Source: JADKAV01 sp963733395 (GTDB taxonomy: Bacteria > Actinomycetota > Actinomycetes > S36-B12 > UBA10799). From it: a stretch of DNA of 64,000 nucleotides. The stretch spans positions 1 through 64,000 of the forward strand of contig CAVTCZ010000022.1 in the NCBI GenBank assembly GCA_963733395.1, written 5' to 3'. The notes below the pieces were generated by a model. It searched no databases, was not told the DNA's origin, and saw nothing but the letters and a program-made list of their open reading frames with translations. Below are positions 1 to 7,791 of the stretch, in pieces. Both the position numbers and the translations under genes were made by a program. The first letter of the stretch is position 1, and the number at the start of each line of letters is the position of its first letter.

Positions 1-1237
1 ACTGGAAGCTGACCGCGACCGGTCCTGAGGGGCACCGTAGGTGGAGAACCTCGGCGGGCAGGGCGTGCCGACCAACGTCAAGCACGGACGTCGTGTACAC
101 GCTCGAGGAGGATGGTCCTGCTGGCTACACCCGCGGCACGTGGGTGTGCGAGCCGGCCGAGGACAACACCGGATCCGGTGACCGCTGCCGATCTGCAGGA
201 CGCGCTCAACAACGGCAACGACAAGATCACCCTGGAGAAGGGCGCCAACGTCGTCTGCACCATCATCAACACCCGCGACCTGGGTTCGTTGAAGATCGTC
301 AAGTCGTTCGACCCGAAGACCTCGGGCTACGACACGGCGTTCAACATCGACTACAAGTGCGGTGATGACCCGAAGCAGACGGTGTCGGTGAAGGCCGGCG
401 AGTCGACGACCATCGACGGCATCCCGACCGGCACCGAGTGCACGGTCTCGGAGGCCAAGCCGACCGATCCGCCTGCCGGCTGGTCGTTCTCCGCGCCGAC
501 CTACGACCCGGCCAACGGCACGGTCACGGTGGCCGAGAAGGGCCAGACGGTCACCGTCACGGTCACCAACGAGATCCTCAAGCCAGGGATCAACATCGTG
601 AAGACCGCGTCGGCGACCCAGGTGAACCCGGGTGAGACGGTCACCTACACCTACACGGTGACCAACCCCGGTGACACCGCCGCTGACCGATGTCACGGTC
701 AAGGACGACAAGTGCTCGCCGGTGACCTACCAGTCCGGTGACACCGACAAGGACGGCAAGCTGCAGCCCACCGAAACGTGGATCTACACCTGCAGCCAGG
801 CGATCACGGTGGCGACCACCAACACCGCGGTGGCCACCGGTAAGGACAAGAACGGCCTGAAGGTCACCGACCAGGACACCTTCACGGTGGCCGTGGTCAG
901 CCCGGTCGTCGCGAAGAAGATCTGCCCGATCGACGTGACGCTGCACAAGCCGCAGCCGAAGAAGGTCGGTAACCGGATCATGACCGACAAGATCAAGACC
1001 AAGAAGTCCTCCTGTGTCTTGCTCAAGCCCGTGGTGCTCTGCCGGCCGATCGCCGCCAGCGCCGCCGGGGAAACCGCCTTCTGCGACACCAAGGTGACCA
1101 AGAAGGGCCGGATCACGGTCAAGACCAAGGGCTACGAAGCAGTGCGCGTCACCGTGCTCGTGCGCACCAAACCCAAGCCCGGATTCTTCGACCAGTGGAA
1201 ACCCAACACCTGGCGCAAATCCTGGAAACTGAAGTAA
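1..1237 (+). pseudogene. DUF5979-type secreted surface protein, 5' truncated by window edge and frameshifted
   Basis: Encodes repeated Ig-like/SpaA-like beta domains of the DUF5979 type (the LKIVKSFD, TGTECTVSE and VTVTVTNE signatures near 290-570), then a DUF11-like segment (NIVKTASATQVNPGETVTYTY) and a Lys/Cys-rich C-terminal domain from about 900 to the stop at 1235-1237. The reading frame breaks at least twice before 190 and once near 679, where one extra G separates the VTNPGDT and PLTDVTVKDD segments. The protein was probably exported and displayed on the cell surface. No LPXTG sorting signal is visible; the protein ends in a basic KSWKLK tail. The breaks could be real decay or consensus errors. 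The same C-terminal domain recurs at 2618-2830 and 4680-5018. Confidence 0.7.
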
Positions 1238-1251
1238 CCAACAGGTAGTCG

Positions 1252-1287
1252 CTGAGGGCCGCACCCCACCCGGGGCTGCGGCCCTCA
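1252..1287 (+). terminator. Intrinsic terminator after surface protein gene
   Basis: A GC-rich inverted repeat (CTGAGGGCCGC paired with GCGGCCCTCAG) lies 14 bp after the stop codon and is followed by TCTTTCC. Matching hairpins with a similar CGCACCCCA loop follow the other two C-terminal domain copies, so the hairpin belongs to the duplicated unit. The rest of 1288-1548, up to the toxin gene, shows nothing recognisable. Confidence 0.7.
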
Positions 1288-1548
1288 GTCTTTCCCACCC
1301 GCGACCCACGAATCCGCCGGCCGGGCGCGCGTCACAATCGCCAGGCAGCGACCCGCCGGCGGACCTCGAGCGTGAATGTGGCGAAGCCCTCCAGCTCACC
1401 CAAGACGAACCCTCGCAGCGGCTTGCGCCTGGTGCCCAAGCGGGTCGAAGCTGACCTGGAGCCTCCACCCGTTCCGCGCCAGATCAGCGCACACCACGTC
1501 CGGACTCAACCGCCGGGGGTGCGCAGGACGGGCGGCGGGGTTCGATCC

Positions 1549-2151
1549 CTATGCGTTCTTCGGGCGGGCAACCCATGCCGTCCAAGCGTCCAAAGCCTCC
1601 TCAGGTGCCATCGCATCGATCTGGGACTGAATCAGCCCAGCCTGCTCCCGCAGGCGCACCGCAAGCCATTCCGGGACCTGCTCGGCGGCCGGTTCGGGGC
1701 GAGGATTGATCGTTCGGGCCACCTTGCCGAGCCTCTCGACGACGTCGGCCAGAGCCAGCGTGGATGGCGTGTCGCGCATCCTGGCCACTCGATCCCGCAT
1801 CTCCTGGTAGACCGCACCCTCGCCGCGGGCGCCGACGGCCCAGACCTCGGCGACATCGACGATCACCGTCCCGGAATCGTCGTGGGTCACTCGCCACACC
1901 AACCGACGATCGCGGTCACCCAGGACCACCTTGCGGAAACCGATCAGCCGACCTTGAAGAGGTTCGCCGGCCTCCGGGTCCCGCTCCAGCAGGAGCATCT
2001 TCTTGAGCGCCTGCCTGACGAGTTGCGGATCCTTCTTCAGTAACTGCTCCAGATCCCCGAAAGCCGGTTCGGTGAGACGGACCACGACTGACTGTGCCCT
2101 CGAGGAGCGGCCTGACCTGCGTGGCGACGGCCGCTTGGCGCCGTCCGTCAC
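1549..2151 (-). CDS. ParE/RelE-like toxin of a type II toxin-antitoxin pair
   Basis: 200 aa. The middle of the protein (about residues 25-120) looks like a ParE/RelE fold: an alpha-helical hairpin (FGDLEQLLKKDPQLVRQALKK), then a compact beta sheet with GEPLQGRLIGFRKVVLGDRD and RLVWRVTHDD. The C-terminal 80 residues are helical and unassigned, longer than in a minimal toxin. Its start overlaps the stop of the upstream antitoxin-like gene by 4 bp (ATGA), the usual coupling of such pairs. By family it would be an mRNA interferase or a gyrase poison; which one cannot be told. The pair sits between two surface-protein fragments. The fold call is by eye. Confidence 0.6.
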   Translation of the reverse strand: MTDGAKRPSPRRSGRSSRAQSVVVRLTEPAFGDLEQLLKKDPQLVRQALKKMLLLERDPEAGEPLQGRLIGFRKVVLGDRDRRLVWRVTHDDSGTVIVDVAEVWAVGARGEGAVYQEMRDRVARMRDTPSTLALADVVERLGKVARTINPRPEPAAEQVPEWLAVRLREQAGLIQSQIDAMAPEEALDAWTAWVARPKNA

Positions 2152-2472
2152 TCCTGACCTTGATCGAGCTCGTCCTCCAGCTCGGATTCGAGCTCGGCCC
2201 GGGTGAAGCCGAACGCTTCGATGGCATCGTCGAGACCGATGCGGACTCCGTCATCAGTAGCGTTGCGCGCCAGGACCAGCGCCATCTCCCGAAGCTCCCC
2301 CTCCAGTGCGCGCAGTTCCTCCAGGCGCTGGATGCTCGACCACGCACGCCACGGGCCGGCCATGCCGGGAGACGATCACATCGCCGCCTTGCTCGGCGGC
2401 CCTGAGCAGGCCCGCGACCCCCCGGCGGGTCGCATCGGAGACAGACAAGGTGGTCGTGTGGGAGTCGGTCAT
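2148..2472 (-). pseudogene. Phd/YefM-like antitoxin, frameshifted
   Basis: The first ~45 codons from ATG at 2472 read like a Phd/YefM antitoxin: SVSDATRRGVAGLLRAAEQG, then DVIVSRHGRPVACVVEH, the classical N-terminal DNA-binding motif. Near 2335 the frame shifts by one base. The second half (IQRLEELRALEGELREMALV, then DDAIEAFGFTRAELESELED) continues in another frame to the stop at 2148, which overlaps the toxin start. Removing one G near 2335 would restore one protein of about 107 aa. If the break is real, the toxin would lack a full antitoxin, which is hard to tolerate; a consensus error is therefore likely. Confidence 0.55.
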
Positions 2473-2617
2473 GGAAGAAGTATGCAGAATTCTGAATAGG
2501 TGCCCCAATTCGTGGACAACCAGTCGAGTGCCCCAGTCGAGGCCGGATACGGGCTCCATCCCCCGATGCTCGACGGGAGGGGCATCGCATACCGCGGACG
2601 GCGCCTGGGCCTCGGCC

Positions 2618-2830
2618 CGATCGACGTGACGCTGCACAAGCCGCAGCCGAAGAAGGTCGGTAACCGGATCATGACCGACAAGATCAAGACCAAGAAAGGG
2701 CCGGGTCACGGTCAAGACCAAGGGCTACGAAGCAGTGCGCGTCACCGTCCTCGTGCGCACCAAACCCAAGCCCGGATTCTTCGACCAGTGGAAACCCAAC
2801 ACCTGGCGCAAATCCTGGAAACTCAAGTAA
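2618..2830 (+). pseudogene. Remnant of the surface-protein C-terminal domain with an internal deletion
   Basis: Nearly identical in DNA to the last part of the gene ending at 1237 and of the one ending at 5018, from CCGATCGACGTGACGCTGCA to the stop codon. It lacks about 120 bp between the KIKTKK segment and the RVTVKTKG segment. In the intact copy both edges of the missing piece carry GACCAAGAAG, and the remnant has one such junction, as expected for deletion between short direct repeats. There is no start, signal peptide or upstream Ig-like domain, so this is not an expressed surface protein. Its own terminator follows. Confidence 0.75.
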
Positions 2831-2840
2831 CCACCTGAAC

Positions 2841-2880
2841 CCGAGGGCCCCCGCACCCCACCAGGCGCGGGGGCCCTCGG
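2841..2880 (+). terminator. Intrinsic terminator after C-terminal domain remnant
   Basis: Strong GC hairpin (CCGAGGGCCCCCGC paired with GCGGGGGCCCTCGG) 10 bp after the stop at 2830. It is the counterpart of the hairpins at 1252 and 5028. In the remaining 2881-3140 the only visible items are a TTGACT -35-like hexamer near 3065, a small GTGCCC/GGGCAC hairpin near 3101-3115 and a GGAAGGA ribosome-binding site just upstream of 3141. Confidence 0.65.
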
Positions 2881-3140
2881 CATGCCGGCCAAAGATCACG
2901 ACGCGGGTGTCGTCATGGCCACGAACCGGCATCAAGCCAGCCTGCGGACGCATTCGACACCTAGCGACTCGCAATACTCCGGGCGATACGATGAAAGAGT
3001 ACGGAGAGTGACTCCGCGCAGGTCGGATGGCTGAGGGGGCATCCTTCGAAAGAACGATGGGAGTGTTGACTCCGATCACTTTCGGTTGCTTTCACGAGGG
3101 GTGTGCCCTGAGGGCACCCGACATAGTGGAAGGAACGACC

Positions 3141-5018
3141 ATGTTCACCAAGAGGATGGTTTCCGCAGTATCAACAATGGGCGTGATCGCCGGCCTGATC
3201 GTCGCGGCGGGTGTACCCGCTACGGCGACGCAGACGCAAGCACGATCCCTCAGACCCGAATCCCCCGCTCACCGCAACGTGCGGACTCGACTTCGCTCTG
3301 ATCCTGGACTCCTCGGGATCGATCGGCACACCGGGATGGAGAACCTGAAGGAGGCCTCCGATGCCTTCACCGAGGCGTTGGCTGACACGGGATCACGCGT
3401 TTCCGTGACAAGTTTCTCGACCCAGAGTCCAGGCTCATCAGCAATGTCAACGGCCAGTATCGTGCAGTGCCGAACCTGCCGCCGACGCGTTGACCAGCGC
3501 CGAACCTGCCCACGATTCAGGGAAGTTACAAGGACCTAGAGCAATCCGTCAGGCACGACCAACTGGCAGGACGGCTTGCTGAAGTCACAGGCCACCTTCA
3601 GTAGGCTTCACCCCCGCCGTGGCACCGGACCTCGCAATTCTGATCACCGACGGCAGCCCAACACCACCAACAACCCGGACCGCGGCGGTGACAAGTCCGC
3701 TGGGACGGACCGAGGCGGTGAAGGCTATCGCTGATGCCACGACATGAAGACCGTCTGGAGTCCACATGTTCGGCATCGGCGGTAGGCGTACGTCGATCAC
3801 GGCGCCGATCATCGCCGTGACCAGCGATCGAGGTACTCCTGGCAGACGGTTCGAACTTCGCCACCGCTGGCTACACGACGACCGAGGACTACGCGGCCCT
3901 GGCCAAGACCCTGAAGAAGATCGCCGTGCAGTTGTGCGCACCATCACTGACGATCACGAAGGTCGTCACCTCGTCCGCCAACCCGGAGCCGACACCGGCT
4001 GACGGGTGGACGTTCGACACCACCGTCACCATTCCGCAAGGAAACGGACAGTGGGTCAAGCCCGGCACCGACGCCATCACGGCTGGGGTTCCGAGCACCA
4101 AGTCGCTGGCGACGAGCCAGTCCGGAGCCGCGACGTTCCAGTGGGAGCCGGTAGGCGACCTGGTAACGGATCCGGTGCTTGTCAAGGAGACGACGAAGGT
4201 CGGTTACAGTCTCCAGCCCGACCTGAAGTGCACCGCCAAGAACCTGCTGGAAGAGACGCAGCGCGAGTTCACTGCGACTGTCGGAGCCGACGGCAAGTGG
4301 AACCTCGGCGCGATCGACCCCAAGGAGATCGTCACGTGCACGGCCACCAACGTCCTGAAGGACACCGGCTCGTTGACCATCACGAAGGAGTTCAACGCGC
4401 AGGCCTCCAACTACACCGGGACGTTCGACATCACCTACAGCTGTGTTGATGGTGCCGACAAGATCAAGGAAGGCACCCTGGCGCTGGCCGCCGGCAAGTC
4501 CGAGACCATCTCGGGTCTGCCCACCGGCACGGTGTGCACGGTGACTGAGCCGAAGCTGCCGGCGAACCCGACGGGCTGGACATTCAACCCGCCGACGTTC
4601 ACCCCCAGCAACCAGGCAACGATCACGACCAAGGACCAGAAGGCCAGTGTCACTGTCACGAACAGTGTCGCCCAGGTCAACCCGGTCGTGGTCAAGAAGA
4701 TCTGCCCGATCGACGTGACGCTGCACAAGCCGCAGCCGAAGAAGGTCGGCAACCGGATCATGACCGACAAGATCAAGACCAAGAAGTCCTCCTGTGTCTT
4801 GCTCAAGCCGGTGGTGCTGTGCCGGCCGATCGCCGCCAGCGCCGCCGGTGAAACCGCCTTCTGCGACACCAAGGTGACGCAAGAAGGGCCGGATCACGGT
4901 CAAGACCAAGGGCTACGAGGCCGTGCGCGTCACCGTCCTCGTGCGCACCAAGCCCAAGCCCGGATTCTTCGACCAGTGGAAGCCCAACACCTGGCGGAAG
5001 TCCTGGAAATTGAAGTAA
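3141..5018 (+). pseudogene. vWA-DUF5979 secreted surface protein, multiply frameshifted
   Basis: The ATG at 3141 follows a GGAAGGA site and opens a signal peptide (MFTKRMVSAVSTMGVIAGLI). A von Willebrand A domain follows, split over several frames: LILDSSGSIG (a MIDAS DxSxS, Asp codon at 3307), LKEASDAFTEAL, then ILITDGSPTP near 3640 and YAALAKTLKKIAVQLCAP near 3880. From about 3926 one long frame holds two DUF5979-type Ig-like repeats (to about 4670). The shared Lys/Cys-rich C-terminal domain then follows; one extra G near 4878 shifts its end, and correcting it restores the stop at 5016-5018. At least five indels fall before 3900. The intact protein would resemble secreted vWA adhesins. Real decay and poor consensus both remain possible. 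Confidence 0.7.
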
Positions 5019-5027
5019 CACCAACCC

Positions 5028-5058
5028 GAAGGCCCGCACCCCACCGGGCGGGCCTTCG
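5028..5058 (+). terminator. Intrinsic terminator after vWA-DUF5979 gene
   Basis: Perfect 11-bp stem CGAAGGCCCGC / GCGGGCCTTCG with a 9-base loop, 9 bp after the stop codon. It is the third member of the hairpin set that follows each C-terminal domain copy. Confidence 0.7.
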
Positions 5059-5214
5059 CCAGTCCACAGGCCAACGGCGTCCGCGCACCGGGTGCGACGG
5101 CCAGGTTCGCGGTCGACTCAATCCGGGTCTTCCCAGGGTTGCGGCTCGGATCTCGAAGCCCCGGGCACGGACCTCGTCCACCTATCCCAGCCGGCAACCT
5201 GGCAGACTGACGCG

Positions 5215-5781
5215 GTGGTCATCGAACCCCTGAGCATCTCCGGCGCCTACCGGGTCACCCCCGTGGCCCACAAGGACGACCGCGGCGAGTTCTACGAGTG
5301 GTACCGGCCGGACCTGCTGGCGGAGGCCACGGGCGCGGATTGGTGCGTGCAGCAGGCCAACGTCTCGCAGTCCCGGCAGGGGGCATTGCGGGGTATCCAC
5401 TTCGCTGACGTCCCGCCGGGGCAGGCCAAGTACGTGACCTGCGTGCAGGGGCGGGTGGCTGACGTCGTGGTGGACCTGCGGGTGGGTTCGCCGACGTTCG
5501 GCCGCTGGATCCCGATCGAGCTGGACTCCCGGACCAAGTCCGCGGTGCTCATCAGCGAGGGGCTCGGCCACGGTTTCCAGGCTCTCACCCCGGATGCCAC
5601 CGTGATGTACCTGCTCTCCCAGCGGTACAACCCCGCCATCGAGCACGGGATCAACCCCCTGTGCCCCACGCTGGCCATCCGCTGGCCGATCCCGAATCCC
5701 CTGCTGTCGCCCAAGGACCTGCAGGCACCGTCGCTGCCCGAGGCCGCCGCGCAGGGGTTGTTGCCGACGTACGTGGGGTGA
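5215..5781 (+). CDS. rmlC: RmlC-like dTDP-4-dehydrorhamnose 3,5-epimerase
   Basis: 188 aa from a GTG start at 5215, the usual RmlC length. The cupin core is clear: GALRGIHF places the conserved catalytic His at about residue 62, followed by GQAKYVTCVQGRVADVVVDL, LISEGLGHGFQAL, and the C-terminal EHGINP...LAIRWP strand. RmlC epimerises dTDP-4-keto-6-deoxyglucose on the way to dTDP-rhamnose in the cytoplasm. No rmlA, rmlB or rmlD lies beside it. The paired dprE genes downstream suggest a cell-wall polysaccharide neighbourhood, though a family A repeat and a DUF559 gene intervene. A related 3- or 5-epimerase of another deoxysugar route is possible. Confidence 0.85.
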   Translation: MVIEPLSISGAYRVTPVAHKDDRGEFYEWYRPDLLAEATGADWCVQQANVSQSRQGALRGIHFADVPPGQAKYVTCVQGRVADVVVDLRVGSPTFGRWIPIELDSRTKSAVLISEGLGHGFQALTPDATVMYLLSQRYNPAIEHGINPLCPTLAIRWPIPNPLLSPKDLQAPSLPEAAAQGLLPTYVG

Positions 5782-5821
5782 GGTGGGGCGGGGTTGTGCC
5801 GCTTCCGCTGCTCCCGCCGCC

Positions 5822-5945
5822 CGCGACTGTTGCACCGTTGTGGCCCTTGGCCCGCGACTGTTGCACCGTTGTCGGTTTCGGGGCCCTGAAACCAGCAACC
5901 GCGCAGCACTCGCGTCGGGGGACCAGCAACCGCGCAACACTCGCG
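5822..5945. repeat. Family A palindromic repeat, copy 1 (upstream of DUF559 gene)
   Basis: Nested inverted repeat with four 19-bp modules: L1 5822-5840 and L2 5853-5871 (CGCGACTGTTGCACCGTTG), then R2 5896-5914 and R1 5927-5945 (reverse-complement type, CAACCGCGCAACACTCGCG). A central palindrome GGTTTCGGGG/CCCTGAAACC joins L2 and R2, so L2-R2 can fold into one long stem while L1-R1 can form an outer stem. It lies between rmlC and the DUF559 gene. Confidence 0.9.
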
Positions 5946-6027
5946 TATCGGGCGGGGGCGCCGGGGCTTGTCCACAACTTGCGCCGGAGGACTCCCGCCG
6001 ACCAGCTCCGCGAGCCACCATCGGGCC

Positions 6028-6861
6028 ATGCGCCCATTTCGCGTCTCCCGACAGGGCGGCGCCGGCTTGTCCTACGCCGGCACCCGCCGCAGCGCCTTCC
6101 GCACCCCGACCGCGGGGGTGCGCGTGACCCACAGCGACACTCCATGGCTCGACGACGTGCGCGCGGTGTCGTTGGTGCTGCCAGCGTCGGCCGCCTTCTC
6201 CCACGAAACCGCGGCGCAGCTGCTGGGCCTCCCCCTGCCCGCCGAGGACGGGCGGCCGCTGCATGTCACCGTGCCGCCCGGGGTTGCGCGGGGCCGACGC
6301 CGGCTCGTCACGTGGCACGAAGGGGACATCGGCGACAGCGTGATCACCCGCAACGGCCTTCGGATCACTGATCCGGTGCGCACCTGGGTGGATCTGGGGA
6401 CACGCTTGAGCCTCCCTGATCTGGTGGCTGTCGGGGACGTGATCCTTCGACGCCGGATGTGCGGCGAGTTGCCCCTGGCGACTGGGGTGCGCGGGGCGAG
6501 GCTCCTGCGCCGTGCCCGGGATCTCGTGAACCCGGACAGCAACTCCCGCCAGGAGTCGATCCTGCGTGTTCACGTACACCTCGCCGAACTGCCGCCGCCG
6601 GAGGTCAACTTCGACGTCATCTACCAGGGGGAATGGATCGGATGCGGCGACCTCGTGTGGCCGCAGTTCCGGCTCTATGTCGAGTACGACGGCGACCATC
6701 ACGATGATCGGCGGCAACGCCATCAGGATGCCCAGACGCGCAACCGCCTGGGTCAACTCGGCTGGACTGTGCGTGTGGTGACCAAGGAGATGATGCGGCA
6801 CGTCCACAATGTGATCGACATGCTCGGCGAGGACCTCCGCAAGGGCGGGTGGTCGGGATGA
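6028..6861 (+). CDS. DUF559-type protein with VSR-like (PD-(D/E)xK) C-terminal domain
   Basis: 277 aa from ATG 6028, chosen because MRPFRVSR aligns with the start of the paralogue at 62841. The N-terminal half resembles the actinobacterial AbiEi-like/DUF559 architecture (AFSHETAAQLLGLPLP, LHVTVPPG, ITDPVRTWVDLG). The C-terminal 100 residues look like a VSR-type endonuclease core: RQESILR (about 174-180), GCGDLVWP with Asp208, VEYDGDHH with Glu219 and Asp221, then HQDAQTRNRLGQLGW. The nuclease activity is inferred from family resemblance. The gene is bracketed by family A repeats: copy 1 ends 82 bp before the ATG and copy 2 starts 9 bp after the stop. No methylase or restriction partner is adjacent. 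Confidence 0.75.
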   Translation: MRPFRVSRQGGAGLSYAGTRRSAFRTPTAGVRVTHSDTPWLDDVRAVSLVLPASAAFSHETAAQLLGLPLPAEDGRPLHVTVPPGVARGRRRLVTWHEGDIGDSVITRNGLRITDPVRTWVDLGTRLSLPDLVAVGDVILRRRMCGELPLATGVRGARLLRRARDLVNPDSNSRQESILRVHVHLAELPPPEVNFDVIYQGEWIGCGDLVWPQFRLYVEYDGDHHDDRRQRHQDAQTRNRLGQLGWTVRVVTKEMMRHVHNVIDMLGEDLRKGGWSG

Positions 6862-6870
6862 GTCGCCGGC

Positions 6871-6995
6871 CGCGACTGTTGCACCGTTGCGCCCCTACCT
6901 CCGCGACTGTTGCACCGTTGTCGGTTTCGGGCCCCTGAAACCAGCAACCGCGCAGCCACTCGCGTCCGGAGGCCAGCAACCGCGCAACACTCGCG
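6871..6995. repeat. Family A palindromic repeat, copy 2 (downstream of DUF559 gene)
   Basis: Same four-module design as copy 1: L1 6871-6889, L2 6902-6920, R2 6945-6964 (one extra base), R1 6977-6995, with the GGTTTCGGG/CCCTGAAACC centre. Similarity to copy 1 continues just past R1 (GCGTAnCGGGCGGG). It begins 9 bp after the DUF559 stop and separates that gene from the convergent dprE2. Confidence 0.9.
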
Positions 6996-7089
6996 TAGCG
7001 GGCGGGACCTGCAGCCCCGAGCCAGCCCCCTCAGCGCATCTTCGAGACCCGCCGGAACACCGGCCGGGGGGCGTGCCGCAGCCCACTCA

Positions 7090-7791
7090 TCAAGAACCGA
7101 GTTGTGCCGGCACCCACACGGTGACCGGGCCCGAGCGCAGGTTCTTGGCCACCGCCTCGGCCACGTCCTCGGGGTCGCAGGTCAGCGGGGCTTCCTTCAT
7201 CCCGGCGCTCATCCGGGTGCGGACCATGCCGGGGCGGACCACCAGGATCCGGAGGGGCTCGTCGGCCAGCGCATCGGCCAGCCCGTTGGCCCAGGCGTCC
7301 AGCCCGACCTTGGTGGCCCCGTACACGTAGTTGTCCGCGCGCGGGCGCTCCCCGGCCACCGACGAAAGCACCACCATCGCGCCGTGGCCCTGCAACCGCA
7401 GCCGCTGCACGATCTCGGTACCCAACTGCATCTGACTGACGAAGTTGACCATGGCCACGTCGCGTGCCAGTCCCGGGTCGGTCTCCACCGCGGCGTCCGG
7501 GGTGATCCCCGCGGCCAGCACCACGACGTCGATGTCGCCGCCGTCGAAGCAGCGCGCGGTCAGCACCGGCACGTCGAGTTCGCCGGCGAGGTCGGCCACG
7601 ACCACGGAGGCCTGCACCCCGCGGTCGCGCCACGACTCGGCGGTGGCCTCCAGCGCCGCCTCGTTGCGGCCCAGCAGCACGATCCGCTGCAACCGCCCGC
7701 CCGCGGCGAAGCGCTCGAGGATGGCCTTGCCGATCTCGGAGGTTCCCCCGACCAGCAGGACACTTTGCACGTTGCCCAGAGAATCGATCAC
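7090..7791 (-). CDS. dprE2: Decaprenylphosphoryl-2-keto-ribose reductase DprE2 (SDR)
   Basis: 233 aa short-chain dehydrogenase. The nucleotide-binding loop GGTSEIGKAI is near residue 15, LAAGI lies mid-domain, the catalytic Ser is in VVLSSVAGERP, and the YGATK motif holds the Tyr and Lys. With DprE1 it converts decaprenylphosphoryl-ribose to the arabinose donor for cell-wall arabinan, by reducing the 2-keto intermediate with NADH. The start overlaps the dprE1 stop by 4 bp (ATGA), so the two are translationally coupled. Family assignment is firm through the pairing; whether the substrate is decaprenyl- or another polyprenyl-phosphate pentose is not visible. Confidence 0.88.
   Translation of the reverse strand: MIDSLGNVQSVLLVGGTSEIGKAILERFAAGGRLQRIVLLGRNEAALEATAESWRDRGVQASVVVADLAGELDVPVLTARCFDGGDIDVVVLAAGITPDAAVETDPGLARDVAMVNFVSQMQLGTEIVQRLRLQGHGAMVVLSSVAGERPRADNYVYGATKVGLDAWANGLADALADEPLRILVVRPGMVRTRMSAGMKEAPLTCDPEDVAEAVAKNLRSGPVTVWVPAQLGS

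Noticed and set aside
5822..6995. Possible CRISPR array from repeated 19-mers
   Set aside because: Modules occur as nested inverted pairs, not as regularly spaced direct repeats with unique spacers, and no cas gene is near.
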